Source: Cryomorphaceae bacterium
GTDB taxonomy: Bacteria; Bacteroidota; Bacteroidia; Flavobacteriales; Schleiferiaceae
Assembly: GCA_022565745.1 (NCBI GenBank)
Contig: JAIUMB010000006.1
Span: forward strand, 1 to 29,749
DNA: 29,749 nt
Reading direction: 5' to 3'
Positions 25,487 to 29,749 of the stretch are shown piece after piece. The number at the start of each line of letters is the position of its first letter. Position 1 is the stretch's first letter. Below the pieces are notes generated by a model. That model did no database searches, was not told the DNA's origin, and was given only the letters and a program-made list of their open reading frames with translations. A program made the position numbers and the translations under genes.

Positions 25487-28400
25487 TTAAAAGTTCCACA
25501 TAACACCTAGACGTACACGACGAGGTAGTGAAAAGTTAAATGGATTTTGCAGGCGTGCTCTGTACAAATCAGCAAATGCTTCAGCACTTACGGCTTGTTG
25601 TACAGCGGTTATTGAACGGTCAGAAGCTAAATAACCGTCATCTTGTGGATCACCGGTGTAGGCATACACACCCAATACGTTCATGTTATCAAACACGTTA
25701 AGCACCTGAATGTACACATCAACATTTTGTTTTCTGCCACCATCTTTAAACGCAAAGGTGAATACTTTATTAACGCGCATATCTGCTCTGAATTGCCATG
25801 GCAAGCGAGATCCGTTGATTTGGCCTAAAGTTGGAATATTTCCTTGTGGATCTGTTGTAATAGGATAAGGCAGCTCTCTTCTGGTAAACGGTGTACCTGA
25901 ATTCGCGTTCACTACGAAGTTAACACCAAAGTTTTCAAGAACGCGCTTGTTCCACCATATCGGACCGTTATAAGACTTACCAGAACCATAGCGGTAGTCA
26001 AAACGTACAGTAGCTTGGTGACGTGAATCAAAACTCAACGGAAGAATAAATCTAAGGTTGGGTTGTTCTGTTCTTGCTAAGTTGAGTGAGGTGTTTGGTC
26101 CAGATCCTGTACCATCAGCAAATTGAAGGGTATAGTTGGCAAACACTGTAAAGTTTTTGTAACGTCTAAGGTCGTATTCCAATGAAAACCCTTTTACCGT
26201 TGAGAAATCCAGGTTGTCATAGGTAATGTATGTTCCTGGGTAGGCATTGGTCATAGCGCGTGTCTGCATCATATCACGCATTTCACGGTAAAAACCAGAG
26301 ATTTTCATCGAGCTGATACGTGTCAACACTTGAGTAAAACCAATCTCATAATCGGTGGTGCGCTGTGGCAACAAATTGGGATTTGGAATGGGACTATTGG
26401 TTCCTTTCAATACTTCATATTCTAACATTTGAATAGGGTTGAATAAGGACAATCCCGGATCTGGTCTTTGGGCCAATACATCGTAGTGTGCAAAGAACAA
26501 GGCTTCGTCAGAAATTGGAAAGTTAAAGTTGATACGAGGCATAACGACAATCTGCGGGGTGTAATCAGTAAACGATCGCGCATCTAAAGACAAATCATCT
26601 GGATTGTCGAAGAAGTAAGGTCGCGCTTGTCCGCCACCTGCATCTGCAATATCTTTGGGATTACGCAAGATGCGACCGTCTGTGCCGTACCAGTTGTTTC
26701 CATCACGGTAACCCACTATGGTTGGAGAGCCACCTCCTTCTTGGAAGAAGTTATAATCTTGTACGTACACAATATAATCATTGCCAATAGAACTTGGAAC
26801 GGAGTTGCGTAAATCACTAAACTGTGAAGGGATTTCGTCAACCGTTCTTGCCTGATATAGTGAAAAAGGATCATTTAATACCGGCTGATTGGCATCGTAT
26901 CGATCTACACGAAGACCTACGTTAAAGCGAAGGTCATTAAAGGTAAATTGATCCTGCACATAAATGGCACCATAAATGGGTGAAAATGCGCCAACTGGAC
27001 GAGCCAATGTTCCGTCCTCATTTCGCATGGTAAAGAAATCTTCAATGGTTGGATTACCTCTTTGAATTCTTCCTGTATGATCAAAACCATAGTAGTTCAC
27101 TTGACGCACACCACTTAAGTTGATCAATTGATCGGCAGAGAACATATCCAAGCTAAATGCAGAAGGATCATAACCATCAATGTTGATGTGTTCTGTACTT
27201 CTTTCCTCTATGCCAACTGCATTTCGGAATCGACGAGCAAAGGCGTTTTGTTGGAAAGCTGTTTCAGAGAAAAGGAAGGGGTAAAGAATGGTATCCTGGA
27301 AAACACCATTTTCATCAAAAACCGGAATAGGATTATTAAAGTCGAATTCGTTGATGTGGTCATTTTGCAACAAACGCATCAAAGGCCATAGTCCGGGACC
27401 ACCAACACTAAAGGCGCGGTCGGTTCTTTGTTCTAACTCAAAACCAGCAATAACCGAGTGTTGCTTGATGTCAAATGTCACTGAACCTGTTACTCTAAAC
27501 TGCGAGTTCTGAATCTGCTGGAAATTGGACACGTTAGCCCCTACATTACCCCACAATTGATATACACTAAATGGCTGATCACCGTTAATCAAACCACGCC
27601 CTGCGCGAATGGCATCAAAATTGGCAGTGCTACCCAACAAAGGGTTGTTGGCAATTGACTGATAGTAAAACGAAGTATACGCAGCCAATTCAGGGTTATA
27701 AGGACTGGGGGTAAAATTAGTACTTATAGGGCGTGGAGAAATGGCTCTAAATCCGGTTAGACCAGTGGTCTCATCACGGCCAAACTGATAAGCAAAATCA
27801 GATTCCAAATCAAATGTACCTACGTGGCCATAGGCAAAGAAATTGTCTTGGTGATTGGGGTCTTGCACCGTTCTCCAGTTTCTAGTATAGTCGGCTTGCA
27901 ACGTGATAAAAACATTTTGCAACAAGCTATTTCTACTTTCACCATCGGTGTTAAAGCTCTGAGTAAAACGAGCAAAACCTGCTAAGTCTGTATCAATAAA
28001 CTCAGCAAAGTTCTGATAATTAAACAATGAATGGAAGGTATTAAAACTGTTTCCTCTTCCGTGTACAAAACGCCCTCCTAAGGCCAAGTTAGAATTTTGA
28101 CCTAGCGAAATATTCACGTTACCCGTTACACGAGCATTATATTGTTGGGCATTTAAGCGCGCAGGTATTTCTTCCAAGTCGTTCATCGTGACAAACTCTG
28201 CATTGGTCACAACCCCTTGGCCAGGTCCTGCAGGACGCACAGGTACTTCTCTTATTTGATCCAATAATGTTGGGTTTACACGATACTGTGGCGTAGCTGC
28301 TGGGCGCGGATCATTTTCAAATTGAAACTCACCGGCCAACAAAAAACCAACAATGGGCTTATTGCTTCCCTTTTTCTTAATTAGCGGACCTCCAATCGTT

Positions 28401-29152
28401 AAGGCGGCAAGGTTATAATGGTATTGATCAAATGGCGATGAGGTTAAAATTTCCCCAGAACCAAAAAAGACCGGTGAAGGCCCCTTAGTGGTTGTAGAAA
28501 TAACCCCCCCAGTGGCATCACCATACTGAGCGGGTAAACCTCCCGTATATACCTCTGTTTGTTGAATCGCTGCTTGCGGCAACTGCAGTGAACCACGAAC
28601 GCGAACACCATCGATAAAATAAATGGTTGTATTCGACCTTGAACCTCTGATAATTGGCGCTGAACCATCATCTGCCGCGTAAACACCCGCTGTTTGGGCA
28701 GCGATATTGGTGATTTCGCGAACCGCCATTTCGTTGATTTCCTTATCCGTTACTCGGGTAACCGGATCGGTATTGATAAGCGGTTTGTCAAATGTAATCA
28801 CATCGATGGCTTCTAACTCATCTACCGATTCACGTAATTTGAAATTCTGGACCGTTGCGACGTTCGGGTTAATTTGCACACCCTCTAATATAATCTTATT
28901 GTAGCCCATAAAGCTAACTTCGACATTATACGTACCAACATCTAAAGGGTTGATATTGTAATTACCGTCTAAATCAGCATCCTGTGAACGAATGATGTTA
29001 TCGGCACGGTCTTTGACGACAATTGTAGCAAATGAAACCGCCTCTCCGGTTGTTGCATCTGTAACTTTACCTCTAAGAGATCCTGGGCGTGACTGGGCAA
29101 ACGCCAACACTGTACTGCAAACAAAAAGCAGACTCAGTAATTTTTTTGTCAT
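25487..29152 (-). CDS. TonB-dependent outer-membrane receptor with carboxypeptidase-regulatory-like domain
   Basis: A 1221-residue protein. A signal peptide (1-19, 'VLAFAQ') precedes a CarboxypepD_reg-like domain (about 22-110: 'LRGKVTDATTGEAVSFATIVVKD'). A TonB-box-like segment 'EAIDVIT' (about 117) is followed by the plug (about 130-235; 'APIIRGSRSNTTIYFIDGVRVRG', 'GLPAQYGDATGGVISTTTKG'). The beta-barrel ends with a terminal Phe ('RRVRLGVMWNF'). It fits the OmpA/Oar-like TonB receptor family rather than SusC. Substrate is unknown and no SusD partner is present. The two genes downstream suggest a protein or complex export/display role. The promoter is not clear: a near-consensus TACAGTTG (29183-29190) has no well-spaced TTG. 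Confidence 0.92.
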   Translation of the reverse strand: MTKKLLSLLFVCSTVLAFAQSRPGSLRGKVTDATTGEAVSFATIVVKDRADNIIRSQDADLDGNYNINPLDVGTYNVEVSFMGYNKIILEGVQINPNVATVQNFKLRESVDELEAIDVITFDKPLINTDPVTRVTDKEINEMAVREITNIAAQTAGVYAADDGSAPIIRGSRSNTTIYFIDGVRVRGSLQLPQAAIQQTEVYTGGLPAQYGDATGGVISTTTKGPSPVFFGSGEILTSSPFDQYHYNLAALTIGGPLIKKKGSNKPIVGFLLAGEFQFENDPRPAATPQYRVNPTLLDQIREVPVRPAGPGQGVVTNAEFVTMNDLEEIPARLNAQQYNARVTGNVNISLGQNSNLALGGRFVHGRGNSFNTFHSLFNYQNFAEFIDTDLAGFARFTQSFNTDGESRNSLLQNVFITLQADYTRNWRTVQDPNHQDNFFAYGHVGTFDLESDFAYQFGRDETTGLTGFRAISPRPISTNFTPSPYNPELAAYTSFYYQSIANNPLLGSTANFDAIRAGRGLINGDQPFSVYQLWGNVGANVSNFQQIQNSQFRVTGSVTFDIKQHSVIAGFELEQRTDRAFSVGGPGLWPLMRLLQNDHINEFDFNNPIPVFDENGVFQDTILYPFLFSETAFQQNAFARRFRNAVGIEERSTEHINIDGYDPSAFSLDMFSADQLINLSGVRQVNYYGFDHTGRIQRGNPTIEDFFTMRNEDGTLARPVGAFSPIYGAIYVQDQFTFNDLRFNVGLRVDRYDANQPVLNDPFSLYQARTVDEIPSQFSDLRNSVPSSIGNDYIVYVQDYNFFQEGGGSPTIVGYRDGNNWYGTDGRILRNPKDIADAGGGQARPYFFDNPDDLSLDARSFTDYTPQIVVMPRINFNFPISDEALFFAHYDVLAQRPDPGLSLFNPIQMLEYEVLKGTNSPIPNPNLLPQRTTDYEIGFTQVLTRISSMKISGFYREMRDMMQTRAMTNAYPGTYITYDNLDFSTVKGFSLEYDLRRYKNFTVFANYTLQFADGTGSGPNTSLNLARTEQPNLRFILPLSFDSRHQATVRFDYRYGSGKSYNGPIWWNKRVLENFGVNFVVNANSGTPFTRRELPYPITTDPQGNIPTLGQINGSRLPWQFRADMRVNKVFTFAFKDGGRKQNVDVYIQVLNVFDNMNVLGVYAYTGDPQDDGYLASDRSITAVQQAVSAEAFADLYRARLQNPFNFSLPRRVRLGVMWNF

Positions 29153-29258
29153 GAATCAACGTATTTATCTATACCTATAAACCAACTGTAAAATAACGGG
29201 ATATTTTTCTACCGACCAAAAGCGTTGTTAAATTTTTTTGAGATTAACATTTAACAAA

Positions 29259-29289
29259 TTGATAATGAATGTTTTTTTTTATAAATTTA
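29259..29289 (+). promoter_or_regulatory. Promoter of the Rieske-like lipoprotein gene
   Basis: TTG (29259-29261), a 20-nt spacer and TAAATTTA (29282-29289, seven of eight to TAnnTTTG) give a plausible plus-strand promoter with a leader of about 80 nt. Confidence 0.55.
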
Positions 29290-29372
29290 CCGCTTGAAAC
29301 ATTCCAAATAAGGCCGTCTAAACAATAATCTTCGGCGTTCAATGTTGTACTTTAACACTTATTATTGCGTAA

Positions 29373-29749
29373 ATGACATCGAAAACATTTAAAAAATGCC
29401 TTCTTATACTCTTCTCTTTTTCCCTTTTGTTATGGGCATGTAGAAGAGACCAGCACCCCATCCCGGAAGTGTTTGTTGATATATATGTGTCTTTAAACAT
29501 ACCGTCCAGTCTTCCCCTACAAAACCCTGGTGGAGCCATTCATCATGAAGGTGGCTATAAAGGATTGATTATCTATCGACGATTTCTGTCAAATCGCTCT
29601 GACGACTTTGCGGTTTTTGATCGCGCTTGTCCCGTACATTGGGATCGCAGCTGTGGACGTGTATCTATTGATGAAGATATGATGTATGGAAGTTGTGCCT
29701 GTGATAGTGCGCAATACTTATTGTACGACGGCAGCGCCATTGGCGATAA
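29373..29749 (+). CDS. Rieske-like fold lipoprotein (3'-truncated by window edge)
   Basis: The first 125 residues from the ATG at 29373 are visible; the frame is open at the window end. A lipoprotein-type signal peptide ends at Cys23 ('LLLWAC', with Trp at -2, unusual). The rest resembles small Bacteroidota lipoproteins with a Rieske fold. Their cluster ligand boxes appear here as 'ACPVHWDRSC' (C86, H89, C94) and 'SCACD' (C108, C110), followed by 'YLLYDGSAIGD'. Canonical Rieske proteins use C-x-H and C-x-x-H, and here the spacing differs, so [2Fe-2S] binding is doubtful. Function unknown. It is divergent from the TonB receptor gene. Confidence 0.7.
   Translation, partial: MTSKTFKKCLLILFSFSLLLWACRRDQHPIPEVFVDIYVSLNIPSSLPLQNPGGAIHHEGGYKGLIIYRRFLSNRSDDFAVFDRACPVHWDRSCGRVSIDEDMMYGSCACDSAQYLLYDGSAIGD

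Noticed and set aside
29339..29539. 66-residue minus-strand open frame
   Set aside because: It is antisense to the Rieske-like lipoprotein, which has a signal peptide, lipobox and promoter.
1..29749. CRISPR arrays, tRNA, rRNA, insertion sequences or prophage
   Set aside because: I saw no regularly spaced direct repeats, cloverleaf sequences, transposase or phage genes.

Overview
The window comes from the chromosome of a marine-type Bacteroidota, probably of the order Flavobacteriales. This is inferred from three things. The genes belong to families confined to that phylum: a SprE/PorW lipoprotein, a type B (gliding-motility-associated) C-terminal sorting domain, a PorV/PorQ-family barrel, DUF5686, and a TonB receptor with a carboxypeptidase-regulatory-like domain. 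The candidate promoters have the Bacteroidota form TTG-N(about 19-22)-TAnnTTTG. Start codons lack clear Shine-Dalgarno sequences. No RNA gene, CRISPR array, insertion sequence or prophage is visible; the whole window reads as core chromosome.

Layout. 1-3236 (+): the 3' part of rpoN, a PAP2-like membrane protein, and a large multi-membrane protein that may be a GT-C type glycosyltransferase, all tightly packed and closed by a hairpin at 3239-3262. 3287-9360 (-): a bactofilin, an AtpZ-type and an AtpI-like membrane protein (overlapping genes), then atpB-E-F-H-A-G. The beta and epsilon genes (atpD, atpC) are absent, as expected for the split atp loci of many Bacteroidota. 9548-12133 (-): sprE/porW. 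12260-14719 (-): a DUF5686 outer-membrane-type protein. 15027-18815 (+): a secreted protein of sixteen tandem Ig-like domains ending in a type B T9SS sorting domain, with the best promoter in the window. 18805-19464 (-): pyrE. 19476-20084 (+): a NUDIX hydrolase. 20135-29152 (-): an apparent operon of a TonB-dependent receptor, a very large secreted protein and a PorV/PorQ-family barrel. 29373-end (+): the 5' part of a Rieske-like lipoprotein.

How it fits together. Much of the accessory content converges on the type IX secretion system (T9SS): a machinery part (SprE/PorW), a typical client (the Ig-repeat protein), and a receptor/secreted-protein/PorV-like triad that may form a specialised surface complex. 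T9SS is driven by the proton motive force, and its SprE gene lies next to the F1Fo ATP synthase genes, with bactofilin between them. The most promising leads are the triad at 20135-29152, the 16-domain disulfide-rich surface protein, the atpE-atpF hairpin, and the unusual subunit a. I do not see a clearly new defence or mobile system.
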